From Paragordius varius (lineage: Eukaryota; Nematomorpha): 64,000 nt of DNA. Positions within the stretch are counted from its first letter, which is position 1. Each line of letters starts with the position of its first letter. Of the stretch, positions 25,685 to 37,431 are shown in pieces. The translations under genes were made by a program, and so were the position numbers. The notes under the pieces were generated by a model. The model had not been told where the DNA came from, searched no databases, and worked only from the letters and a program-made list of their open reading frames with translations. The stretch is from the NCBI GenBank assembly GCA_964247055.1, contig OZ176053.1, positions 3,348,001-3,412,000 of the forward strand. The letters run 5' to 3'.

Positions 25685-26301
25685 ATGAAAAATTTGAAAG
25701 TACCGACCCTAATATCTTACATTACTCGTTTACAAATTTATCATTTGCGAAGATTAGATGATATCAAATATAATACACGGTATATTATGGATACGTTTCC
25801 CATTTTGTCCGTAAACTACATCTATTATATTGATAAAAACATACTTTTAAAGTTAGATCCAATATAATCTTTAGCAATTTTCAACAAATACAAGAACACG
25901 ATAATAAAATTTTAGATAATTGGAAAAATATTAATGAGTTTCATTTAACAGCTAATGAACTGCAAAATCTTTTTTTAAAATTAGGGAATGCCAATACCAA
26001 TTCTCTTTTACCCTTTAATTTTGATGAAATCAAGAACCTTTTAATAACAAATAATATGCAAATCGTCACACCTAATTTAAATTATTTGCCACTTAAATCT
26101 AAAAAAGACAGAAAATCAACATTTTTATCATCTATTTTTTCAGAAGCCACATTAAAAAATATTTATAAAGAAAATGATAATTATTTAAAAGAAGACAAAC
26201 TAAATCTTTTACAACATTTAGATGATCATTATAAATATATGCACAAATCTCTTAAAAACATTTGGGTACAAAGATCATCAAATATACCTATAAATTTATG
26301 A
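25685..26301 (+). CDS. Unrecognised 197-aa protein, divergent partner of PDCD5
   Basis: Two exons, 25685-25851 and 25875-26301, separated by a 23-nt intron (GTTAGATCC...CTTTAG) whose removal joins two open frames in phase 2. The product is Lys/Asn/Leu-rich and probably mostly helical (HLRRLDDIKYNTRYIMDTF; HLDDHYKYMHKSLKNIW), with no signal peptide, transmembrane segment or Cys motif. I do not recognise a family. The length of open frame in such AT-rich DNA, the tiny intron and the head-to-head position beside PDCD5 argue that it is real. The start ATG is the first in frame after the shared promoter gap. Confidence 0.6.
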
Positions 26302-26800
26302 AAAATGTTAATATATTTTCAACATACTTGTAAATAAATGTTGATTATTAACTATTGCCGAATATAGATATTTTAATGTAAACTTTTATATAACTTCCAT
26401 GTGTCAAACATTGGTTTAAACCTAATATACTTGGAATGGTTTAACCTAAGAAATCCTTAAAACTGTCGTTTACCATACATCAAAAAATTTTAATCGATAA
26501 ACCATCGTTAAGTTTCTATTCGAAAACGGAAAATGTATCTTTGAGAAAAAAGGGAAGAATATAGAAGACGGACTAAGAACGGCATCTAGGGAAAAAAGAC
26601 ATGCGCACTAGCGCAAACTCAGTGAAATCGTATAAAATTGAAAGAGAGTATATAATGAGAAATGGGAAGGAAATGACCGTAACGCCGCAATTTAAAAAGA
26701 GAAATACAATAAATACAAAAAATACAAGGGTTTCAAAGCGAGTTTAATTTGGAAATTAGTAGAAGCGTTTCTTGTAATTATTGGCCGAAATCAGGTGGTT
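26302..26800 (+). other. Short gene-poor gap, possible ORC3 first exon
   Basis: Contains an ATG frame at about 26.65 kb reading MRNGKEMTVTPQFKKRN, which could be a basic ORC3 N-terminus, but homology and splice evidence are too weak to call it. Confidence 0.15.
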
Positions 26801-27970
26801 TGAGATAGCTTATGACTAGCGTATTCATTTGTCGCAAAAATTTTATTTGTTGACAACCTAGTTTTTGAAATATTGAGGGAAAACGAAATCGGACAAAATG
26901 TGAAAATTAAGGATAATTATATAATTAAAAAAATAATGATTAAATCTGAAATATTATCGTTTAATATTTTAAGAGATATATTCAATATATAAATAGCCTA
27001 AAATTATATAGTTAGGGTTTCTATAAAATTTCAGGTGAAAAGATGGCGTTTTTCTTTTATCACAATTAAAAGATAAAAAAATTTAATGAAATATTAAAAC
27101 AATTTTTTTAATTATTTTATACCTTAATTCACTATTAAAATCTTAACATTCATATTCAGGTAAATAAACTTCTATATCAAAATAAAACCAAAAATATTGT
27201 TTTTTATTTTTGCATTTTTTTGTCTGGTTTATGAGTATATAAAAAATTTATACTGTTTTATTTTGGATTCTTACATGATTAGGATTTATTAAGTATAAAT
27301 TTATGCAAAATAGGATTAAAAATTTGTGGAATATCAACCAACAATCCGTACGAATCCCAATACAAATATTAGTTGTCATAAACAGACTTGTTACAGGAAA
27401 TTGTAAGGATTGTTGGTTGATATTCCACTACTTTTAAATCCAATTTTGCATAAATTATATACTTAACAATTCCTAATCATGTAAAAATCCAAAATAAAAC
27501 AGTATAAATTTTTTATATACTCATAAACCAGATGACAAAAAAATACAAAAATAAAAAACAATATTTTTGGTTTTATTTTAATTTATAAGTTTATTTTACT
27601 GAATAAAATATGAATGTTAAGATTTTAATAGTGAGTTTAGGTAGTAAATAATTAAAAAAATTATTTTTATATAGTTTCATTTAATTTTTTGTCTTTTAAG
27701 TGTGATTAAAGAAAAACGCCATCTTTTGACCTGAAATTTTATAGAAACCCTAACTATATGATTTTAGGCTATTTATATATTGAAAATATCTCCTAAAATG
27801 ATAATAAACGATAATATTTCAGATTTTATTATGGTTTTTTAAATTATCTTTAATTATCCTTAATTTTCACTTTTTGCCCGATTTCGATTTTCTCTCAATA
27901 TTTCAAAAATTAGGTTAACAAATAAATATTTTAGCGGCAAATGAATACGCTGGTCACAAGCTATATCATG
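26801..27970. repeat. 1.17-kb palindromic (foldback) element upstream of ORC3
   Basis: The left arm from TGAGATAGCTTATGAC and the right arm ending AGCTATATCATG are inverted copies of about 560 bp around a centre near 27.39 kb. Landmarks on both arms: GCGTATTCATTTG, TAGTTAGGGTTTCTATAAAA, AAGATGGCGTTTTTC and TGTGGAATATCAACCAACAA. It carries no credible ORF. Unrelated in sequence to the palindrome at 12.6 kb. Confidence 0.8.
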
Positions 27971-28033
27971 AAAAAAAAAATTTTCGTTAAATCAAAATGA
28001 CCCTCTTTTTAACACACACTGTAATCATATTAA

Positions 28034-28615
28034 CACTTGGATACATCACACTCATTTTAGTCCTTCGATTCAAATTGGGGTAGTTGGATACCCCAGGCCT
28101 ATTTAAAATCAAATACTTTAAAAAGTATGGAAGCAATCGAAACCATGGCAAAATTTCGCACTTATATAACATTAATAAACCAAAATATATAAAAAATTTT
28201 ATTCAAAAATACTTGATATTACTTATTTTGAGCTAACACTGAAAGGTAAAAATTTAGTCAACGTGACATGTGTCAAATTGTAAAATTAAAAAATAATACA
28301 AAATAAACCACTTTTTCTATTTCTATCAATGTTAGATGTAATTTATATAAAAAATAAGCTTTAGTTATACCCTTAAAATAAAATGAAGACGATATTTTGC
28401 AAAATTTTTGTAAAATAAAAATGGCGTCGAAGTAGTTTGAGATGGAACTTTTTTTTCAAAACAAAATTTTATCAAGATATTTTGGCATATTTATAATATA
28501 TTTTTCAGGATAGAAGCATAAATTTAAATTGGGACCGTTTTCTTCAGTTGTTTTTTAAAAATTTTAATTTAAATTTAGCTTGGGGTATTTAGATACCCCA
28601 ATTTGAATCGAAGTG
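28034..28615. mobile_element. TTAA-flanked MITE, copy 2
   Basis: Same family and orientation as copy 1, about 90% alike by eye, with TTAA at 28030-28033 and 28616-28619. It ends 116 bp before the first recognised ORC3 exon. Confidence 0.75.
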
Positions 28616-28731
28616 TTAATACCATCTACCCCTTTTAGTTTGTAATTTGGTCTAAAATTTACTGCATTCATATAAACGTAAGTATGCGGAATTTAAATTT
28701 AAATATATGATACGCAAAAAGAAATCAAAGA

Positions 28732-31700
28732 ATGGAATTAAATTGTAAAAATAATGTTATTCAAGTGTTTATACATGATGAAAAAACATCTAAACCTCAC
28801 ATTAATAACGATATTACTATTTATTTGTCCGAAACTCAAAATATCAAATCTCTTTTAAAGCAATTATTTGAAACCATTGGATTTAAGCCAAAGAAAAAGT
28901 TTTTCCTTAGAGAGTTTTTTATTTGGTAATGATTATTTAATATTATAGGGTACAGGATAAACATTTTTATAACCTACTCTTTATTTTTAAGATTAAAGTT
29001 ATACAAGTCCTTCAAAGCTTTTTGTTATTGCTTTTGAAGCCAGATTATTTGTTTTCAATAAGCAAAAATATAGATAATACTTTAGTAATTGATCAAAATC
29101 AAATGCAAATTACATTAGCTATAATCGTTCCATATTCTACTCGAACACTTTACATTGATAAAGAAACTCTTACACCAGAATTCGCAAATATATTTGATCC
29201 TAACCATTACAATACATATCTTACGGATCCAACATTATATTTTGATTCCCAACTTCAACCTAGTTTCAAGTTAAGCCTATGTACTTCTAGCAAAAACTAC
29301 ACCGATATATATAATATTTTGGCTAAACTTTGTTTATCACCTTTATTTGAACATCAAGGCATACGTTCCGAAACAACAGAAAATGATATAGATATTTCAA
29401 AAATGACTTTCGTGAAACACATGAAACCTGGTCATCAATTCGTTAAATTCTTAACCAATGTATCCAATATTACAAATTCTGCAGCTATAGATTGTACCAA
29501 TAAAACTAATATATTCAGATATTTGACATATTTTCACGTTAAGCGACAAGTCAATATGGCTAAACGCCAAATGGAATTAAGGATAGGATCGGAAGAAGGC
29601 GATTATACCGATTCGACAAAAAAGACGCATAATAATATTCTTAACAATTTTGATAACAGAATGACAAATTATATCTTCAACCCCCTTATAAATATCTCAT
29701 GCGGTACAAATTCGCACCAAACCGAATTGTCAAATTCCAATCAGGAAGAAAAGTTGGCAGATGACCTCGACTTATACCACCAATGTCTACAATTGGTTCG
29801 AGACACGGATGATTTCATAGGTAATTGTCAAAGTTATGTATTACAATGTATGCATTATCAATCGCCAACATCACGTCTAGAGAATTCGGTCAAAAATGCC
29901 CGTAAAAGGAAAATCGAATCAACTTCAGATTTACCCAAGCGTTCTGATAACCTTTATGAAAAAAGCAACAACCCACAAAATGGTATAGTATTGCGTGATA
30001 TTGAAATGAATAGTATCGATGAGGAAATTGTTGTCTCTAGAAAACTTCGGCATCGAAATATCATGGGTCAAGTTAAAAGTGTATTTATTACTATTTTATG
30101 AAAATATTTGTAAAATTTTGAAAAAGCTATTAATATTTAGGGCTTAAATTACTTTTTTTTATTTATAACATTATTGTATATTAAATTATACTCATTCATA
30201 GCAAATACCCAGCCACACATTGAACAAAAATGGGGATGACATCAAAAATAAACAAAATCCTTGCGGTACAGAAGAAAATTTGTTAGATCGACCCTTTACC
30301 TGTAATCCTCAAAACAAATACTCCATTGAATACAGGCGACTTATTTTTGATTGTATCCGAAGTAATTGCAAATCTTTCCAAATTTACATGGAATCATTGA
30401 TTAACAGACAAAAATACAACCGCTCCAAAAATCCAAATGATACGAAATCAGATGCCACGATTGAAAAGACCCCTGAAAAGGGTGCTAATATCATTCAAAA
30501 CTATGGTACTACTGCAAAAAACGAAAACATAGGCAAATCAGAATCTTATATTTTGGGCCTCTTGAATGCCGATGCAAGTTTTTACAAATTTCTTCATAGC
30601 AATATCCGGTTAGGGATTGAATATCAAAATGCGCTCACAGTAGCCATAAATGTTATGGCTGTCAGTATGGAGTTATTTAATGAAATTTATGCTCATTATC
30701 AATGGTACCAAAATCAAATTGATAGTATATGCCCACCACCTTATACTGATAATTCCGATTTTGAATCCAAAGCCGGTCAAATATCTGAGAATTTAACTCA
30801 ATTTCAAGCCATTTGTCAAAAATATGTGGAAAATTTTGATATTAACTCCCGATGCAGAGGTTTAAATTTTTTTGTCCATTTTAAATTGGTAGAAATATAT
30901 CATAAATACCCATTTTATACATTTGTAGATGAGCGCAAAATTGGATTATACACTCAGGTATTGCAGGGTGGAAGTAATACACTTCTACAAGATCGGAATA
31001 CAGAAATTAAAAATTTATTTGATTTTTTAAAATCCCTAAATGATCAGGAAACCGATTGCAATCAAATTAATAGGAGCTTGAAAACAATATTTTTGGATGT
31101 TTTGCTTCAAATTATTTCGAAAATACGGAATATATACAAGATTCAATGCTCACTATGTTGGAAAATTGTAGAAAAGCCATTTTTTCAAGATATCGAGTAT
31201 AGAATCAATTAATTTATTCATAGTTTTGATATATTTATCTTTTTATTAAAACAATTTTGAGTTTATTCTTTTCTTTATTTGTGCGTAGCAAAGTTTATCA
31301 AGCATTTCAGTCTCATAAAACAGACTTTAAACTATCCCCCAATGAAAAACGGGAAAATAATATTGATGAAGTTTTACAGATTTTTTTTAGCCAATCATCC
31401 AATATTGTAGAGATGCAAAATACATTACATACATTTTATCAAACTTTGGTATCGGAATACCTTGTAAGCCCAACCAAAAAATTTATATTCCATGAATTTA
31501 TTTACGGTAATGAGGTGTCCTTTTCACCCTACAACAAAAGTGACGATTTATTAAGAATGAAATCACCCTTTTCCCGAACATTTCATGAGTTTTCGCCTTA
31601 CCCGTCCATAGATATGGCTTACTCAATGATACAACTTGCCTCTATTTATCTTAAAAAATCTAATCATTTTCAGCAAGTAACATTTATTTTGGTATACTGT

Positions 31701-33542
31701 ATAAGTTAGTAATGTTTTGCATAAATTGTTTTATATTAAAAGTTTTCACACTATTTAGTATATTTTAGTATTATTAAAATTTTATTTGAAGTTATTTATT
31801 GCTTTGTTAGGAAAATAATCACACAAACTCAAATGAACTATCAAACAAAAATAATGTAATCCCATCGTATGATATGGCCATTGCGTATGTTTGTTGTATT
31901 CCTTCCGAATCAAAATCTCAGGCATTAGATTTTTCAGGTTTTGAAAGTTTTATTCAGTATATGAAAAAATCTCGAACTTATTAATATAATATTTGCTTCC
32001 ATAGAGTTAAACTGGCAAATACAGAAAATGGAAGCTGGGAAATGGTTTGATGCTTTTAAAAGCACCCTAACACAATCTTTAACAAACAACCCCAAAATAG
32101 GTTTAAATATAATTTTGATACTAATTGTTATGGACTAGGCTCATTTAATGTAATTAAAAATTAATAGAATTTATATATGTATTTTCGTTAGAAAGGGCTA
32201 TTTATGTGTCTTTTGTTTTTATATTATCTCAATAAAATTAAATAACCAATCACAACATCTGTTTTTTTCAGTCAAAGGTTAAAACCGAGGGAAACAATCA
32301 CATATTTACAAATATCGAGTATCCAATGTTTATTTAATAAAAAATGCGCATATTAGACCCTTTTTTAAATATACGCCGCGAATGTTTTTCATAATAATGA
32401 CATGGGGCGATGGATATGGATTTTATATTAATGATAATGGTTAATTAGTTTGACTTAGTGAAGAAAACATGCAATCACACTCAGCATTTCATTATATATT
32501 GTGTTTTTAAAAGCATAATTGATATTTAGTTTCATCCAAACGGTAACATTGGTTTAAATATAAAATTTAAGTGCATTCAAGTCCCTACTCCAGGCTTTTA
32601 ATCAATATCAAAGCACATTTTTCTTTATATATTATTGGTAATGTTAAACGTATATTTGAATCTATTTAGCACTTCGATTCAAATTGGGGTATCTAAATAC
32701 CCCAGACTAAATTTGATTTAGGATTTTTGAAAAAATATTGAAGGAAACGGTCCCAATTTAAAATGCTTCTATCCTAATAAAAAATACATTAATATGGCAA
32801 AATATCTAAATAGAATTTTGTTTTAAAAAAAAAGTTTTATATCAAACTACTTCGACGCCATTTTGATTTTACAAAATTTTTGCAAAATATCGTCTTCATT
32901 TAATAAGGGTAAAATTAAAGCTAATTTTTTATTTACATCTAACATTGATAGAAATAGAAAAAGCGGTTTATTTAGTCTTATTTTTCAATTTTACCATTGC
33001 ACACATGTCTCGTTGACTAAATTTTTACCTTTCGGTTTTAGCTTAAAATAAGTAATATTAACTATTTTTGAATAATTTTTTTATATATTTCGGTTTATTA
33101 ATGTTATATAAGCGCAAAATTTTGCCATGGTTTCAATTCCTTCCATATTTTTTAAAAAATTTAATTTTAAACAGGCCTGGGGTACTATTTAATTACCCCA
33201 ATTTGAATCGAAGGACTAAAATGAATGTGTTGTATCCAAGTGTTAAATTAAATAATTACTTTTATGTGCTTAGACAATTTCCGAAAATCTTTGCCAGACT
33301 CTGAAGAATTAAACTATAAAAAAAGATTTATTCAAGCATTGTGTGACCTGAAACACATGGGATTCGCACGACCAATGTCTTTCACTCTTGTTAAGGATGA
33401 ATTTAAATCTGTAAAACTATTATCGAAATCATACGAAAAAAACTCCCGCAAAACAATCAGCAGCAAAAAAAATTCACAAGACAAAGATAAAAGTTCTCAA
33501 CTGGAAAAACGTTATTGGTGGGAAGTTTATGTGCACTATTAA
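28732..33542 (+). CDS. ORC3: Origin recognition complex subunit 3, diverged
   Basis: ORC3 is a subunit of the nuclear complex that marks replication origins and loads MCM. Exons: 28732-28925, 28949-30071, 30202-31196, 31289-31676, 31811 to about 31946, 32005-32100, 33274-33542, together about 1,060 aa against ~711 in human. The extra length sits in low-complexity inserts. Matches to ORC3 (recalled): IKVIQVLQSFLLLL to the lid-side helix of the AAA+-like domain; NILAKLCLSPLFE to the fly EVLEKVLLTPMYPF block; VSEYLVSPTKKFIFHEFIYG to VREYLLPP..PLHEVVYF; YDMAIAYVC; WFDAFKSTL to WSEAFATVV; YKKRFIQALCDLKHMGFARP to the C-terminal winged-helix ARFIRAVSELELLGFIKP. First intron is 23 nt, the others 66 nt to 1.2 kb. 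The exon 5/6 junction is ambiguous. About 100 N-terminal residues are missing or lie in unrecognised exons upstream. The last intron holds a MITE. Confidence 0.82.
32670..33242. mobile_element. TTAA-flanked MITE, copy 3, in the last ORC3 intron
   Basis: Opposite orientation to copies 1 and 2. Flanks are TTAG and TTAA. It occupies about half of the 1,173-nt final ORC3 intron and ends 31 nt before the splice acceptor. Confidence 0.75.
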
Positions 33543-33743
33543 GAGATAATTTAAATTAAAAAATGAAAAATTATTCCATTTGTTTCGTGCAGCGTTTTCT
33601 TATTTTTTGTTTAATACCATTATACATAGCTCTAAATATTTATTACGAATCAAACAAGGTATTAACAACAAAATAAAAGAATAAGTAATTAATATTGATA
33701 TCTAAAAAATAAAATAAATATGAAAAATTTTGTATGTTCTCCG

Positions 33744-34916
33744 TCATTCCGCCTCATTATTCCTCGGAAAAAGACAACTCCAATCCACAATTTCTTATTC
33801 ATTATACTCTTTCAATGATTCTTCCACCGTTTTTTTCTAAATAGGTCAAAAAATTAAAAACGCTTTATTAATTTTTAGATTAATTTACATGGACACAGTG
33901 CGAAAAAACGGGGATTATATTTGAATTCCATAATCATACTCGAGAGAATGTATTAGGAGTATAAAGAGCTTAAATTTAGCGTAAACCATATCTGTGCCGC
34001 TAATTATATTCATCACGTGAAATTTATGATTGTAATTCGATTTAGGTAAAATTTGATGGCAAGTATTTTTGAATCAAAAATACTAACTAAATACTATTTC
34101 ATTGATTATGATATTTGCCGTTGATACTGCAAAAACCATAAAATAGGCTTAAAATTTCGTCAAAGTATAATAGATGCAAAAAAAATTTTTTTAAATAATT
34201 AATTTCGATGCTAGTGTAGTTATATATTTTTTATCGGAAAATCCCGGTTTTTTGGGTGTTTTAAAAGCGCTTGCCCATTTTACGCGTTAAAAATGTGAGG
34301 ATTTCGATGCCTGTATGAAAAAAATAATATAATGCAAATATATTTTAATAACTGATCCAATATAATATGGGCGAAATTTGTTATTTTTAGTTTTAATTAT
34401 GAAAAAAAAAATATTTACTTGAATAACTCGTAATCCCAGCACTTTAAGCCTCAAGAAAATTTTATACATTTTTCTATTAGAATATTAACTTCAACATGAT
34501 AATTTTTTTCAATTTTTATTTATGCTATTACTGTCAAAAATTTAAAATTTTGAAATAGCTTTATTATAATATAAAAACTTTCAATTGTATTTTTTATATT
34601 TTTTTAAAATATATTATAAATCCCGAAACATTTTTTAACTCATAAAAGGTCTAATCTTTTAAGATAACCCTCTTATATGAATAAGAAATCGACTCCCTGT
34701 CGTCACCTTGGCCATTAGGGTTGGAAAGTTTTTCATAAATTTACTCCACCTCCGAAAAAGAATCTAAAAAAATAAAATTAATTCATTAAATTTAAACAAA
34801 AAGCGTTGTAAAAAATGTATTTAATTTTAGTATTTTAATGGTGAAGGGACAGAACTTACCGGAGTCCATGAATGGTATTTATTATCTTCACTGAAAGTGA
34901 AACGCTTTCCTTGGTT
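33744..34916 (-). pseudogene. Decayed 5'-truncated copy of the tandem acidic-module gene family (copy A0)
   Basis: Three recognisable relics in order on the minus strand. 34916-34860 matches exon 3 (FTFSE..KYHSWTP, with donor GTAAGT). About 34763-34685 matches an acidic module (SFSEVE then an in-frame TAA, then IYEKLSNPNGQGDDRESIS). 33836-33744 matches the terminal exon, with an extra A and an inserted codon that break its frame. No exon 1 or 2 is seen upstream. It lies tail-to-tail with ORC3, whose stop is 200 bp away. Confidence 0.65.
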
Positions 34917-35508
34917 CTATTTAGAATAACATTCAATATAAACATTGTCCACAATAAAATATTCCAATGAAACAAAAAAAGTATCAGGATTATCATAATG
35001 CTTGTGGTTTTGTCCCTTACGAGTGATTTAAACTTATTTACACGTTTGTGGTGAGTGATCCATATCAGAAAATGTTTCGGATATTCTTATAAATAAATTT
35101 TTTGGTGAAAGCTAAATGCTTCACTAATATATATTATAATGTGACCAGATATTTACTCTGATGGAGTACAAAATATATTTTCTTTTATGAAGAAATGCAT
35201 TTTTACAACCTCATTATAAATATTTTTAGTAGCGTGAGTGATGTGACAAAATTAAAAAAGTCTAAAATTTATACAGAAAAAAAGAAGTAAAAAACTGGAT
35301 GCAAATTGCACCTAATGAAAATATAAAAATAAGTTTTTTACTACGAAAAAAGATTATATCGAAATCATATGCCATATATGAATTTTTAAAATACTATGTT
35401 ACAGATATAACAATTTTATATATATCCGTTTGATAATTATAATAAAAAAAACTTAAATTAACTGAAACTCACTTTCCTAACTTGGTCAACATTTTACTTA
35501 CTAAAATA

Positions 35509-35730
35509 TCATAAATTTATTTTGTGTAGATTTTGAATGTTGAAGCCTCTTTTGCGAAAGCACTGAGTAAAAGGATCATTAGCCCGAGTCTTGCGGTGAA
35601 GTCTAGGATATAGTTCTGTCACTGCTCGAATGGCTACATTTATAAGCGGTTTGACTTGTCCAAACCCCAATTTATTTAAGCAGAAAATAAAATAAATTAA
35701 AAATAGGCCAATCTTAGTTTTTACCTGCAA
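35509..35730 (-). CDS. Hypothetical no-ATG ORF, copy P1, of the A/D duplicated unit
   Basis: An open frame of 73 codons carries a hydrophobic stretch (IGLFLIYFIFCLNKLGFG) followed by a basic segment (NVAIRAVTELYPRLHRKT, ANDPFTQCFRKRGFN). It has no in-frame ATG and is open for about 20 further codons upstream, so it may be an exon or a remnant rather than a complete gene. A near-identical copy is at 59169-59390 and a decayed one near 24.6 kb. Its 3' end runs into a degraded acidic-module exon (AATGATGACCAAGTT at about 35.47 and 59.13 kb). No family is recognised. Confidence 0.3.
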   Translation of the reverse strand: MQVKTKIGLFLIYFIFCLNKLGFGQVKPLINVAIRAVTELYPRLHRKTRANDPFTQCFRKRGFNIQNLHKINL

Positions 35731-35839
35731 AATGAACGATTTTTGTTTAGCAGTAAGGTTTTGACAGAGGGTACTCTTACATAATTTTTAATAAAACACA
35801 AAAAAATATTCTGAAATAAGATAATAGATAGAAATAATT

Positions 35840-37380
35840 TATTTGATGCTTTGTAATCATTAACTTTATATATAAAATCAATATTATAAATATAACATAA
35901 ACATGGCGTTGAATAGAAGGATGGTTTGATGGTAAATGTGTGTGCATGTGTGTATGTGAGTTTGAGGGTTGAGTGTTAGAGTGTGAGATGTAACAAAAGA
36001 ATCCAAATCCATCAAATAAAAAAAGTAATCCAAATATAATAAAAAAGGAATCCAAATTTTTTTATATAAAAGCAATAATATAGATAGATAGGTGAAGTTG
36101 TTTTAAGATGAGTGCATGTATGTGAAGTGTTTGAGTAGAGGATAGATGAGGTTGAGTGTGAGGTATCAAAAATCCAAATCCAAAAATAAAAAATAATCCA
36201 AATGTCATAAAAAATGATGATCCAAAAAATGATGAAAATATAAAGAATCCAATTGTATGAAGAATAGAATATATAAATGATGAATGATATGTTGATAACA
36301 TGTGTAGGGGTTGAGAGTGTAGAGGTGAGTGTGAAGTGATATGTGGTTGAAGAAAAAGGGTTGTGTTTGAGTATCCAAAAATATCAAAAATGTCATAAAA
36401 AGTAAAGAATCCAAATCCAATATATATAAAGAATCCAAATCCAATAAAATAAAGAATCCAAACGTTATTGATGAGTGTGATATATGTTGAAAGATAAATG
36501 TGATATGTGAAGAGTGAGTAGATAGGTTTGATTTGTAAGTGTAGGTAGGTGTGGGATGTAAGTAGTATAAAGAATCCAATTGTATAAAAAATAAAATTTG
36601 AATGAGTATGAGATAAGGGTTTGAGTATGAGATGAGACAATCCAAAAATGTCATAAAAAGTAAAAAATCCAAATCCAATTATATAAAGAATCCAAAAATG
36701 TTATAAAAGATGAGTGTGTAGTGTATGTGGTTGAGAAAGGGTGGTGTTTGAGGTATCCAAAATATCAAAAAATGTCATAAAAAGTAAAGGATCCAACAAT
36801 ATAAAAATAAAGAATCCAAAAATGTTATATAATAATTGATGGTGATATAGATGTAAAAAGATAAATGTGATTGGATGTAAAGAGTGAATAGATAGGTTTG
36901 ATTTGTAAGTGTAGGTAGGTGTGGGATGTAAGTAGTTTAAAGAATCCAAATGTATAAAAAATAGAATATATAAATGATGAATAGTGTGAATATGGGTGTA
37001 ATGATGTGTAGATGAGATGTATGGTGAAGAGTTTGAATGAGTGTGAGATGAGAGGTTTGAGTATGAGATGTGACAATCCAAAAATCAAAAAAAATGTTAT
37101 AAAAAAATAATGAATATAAATCAAATATAAAAATAAAGAATCATAAATGTCAATTAAAAGATGAGTGTAACGTAATGTAAAAAGATAAATGTGGTTGATG
37201 TGAAGAGTGAGTAGATAGGTTGTTGTTTGAAGTGTAGGTAGGTGTGGAATGTAAGTTTGACAAAGATGTAAAAGAATAAAGAAGTTGAATGAATCCAAAT
37301 AAGTAAAGGAATAAAATGCATAAAAAATCCAAAATGCATAATAAAAGATAAAATGAGCAATAAAATATTGAAGAAATATT
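35840..37380. repeat. Strand-asymmetric (C-poor on +, G-poor on -) repeat block downstream of gene A
   Basis: Built of recurring AATCCAAA, AAAGAATCCAAATCCAATA, GTGTAGGTAGGTGTG, GAGTGAGTAGATAGG and TGAGTGTGAG blocks, with a larger unit of roughly 350-600 bp repeated imperfectly. The plus strand is almost free of C except in the TCC of AATCCAAA. On the gene strand the block starts about 50 bp after the stop codon, so it could be a very long G-depleted 3' UTR or a satellite. Long minus-strand ORFs here exist in several frames at once and follow from the composition. Confidence 0.75.
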
Positions 37381-37431
37381 AAAAATAAAAAAAATAATTA
37401 TAGTTCAAGATTTTTTTCATTCCCCGAATCA

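Noticed and set aside
32863-33304. Short plus-strand ORFs in the last ORC3 intron
   Set aside because: Inside the TTAA MITE; equivalent frames in other copies are interrupted.
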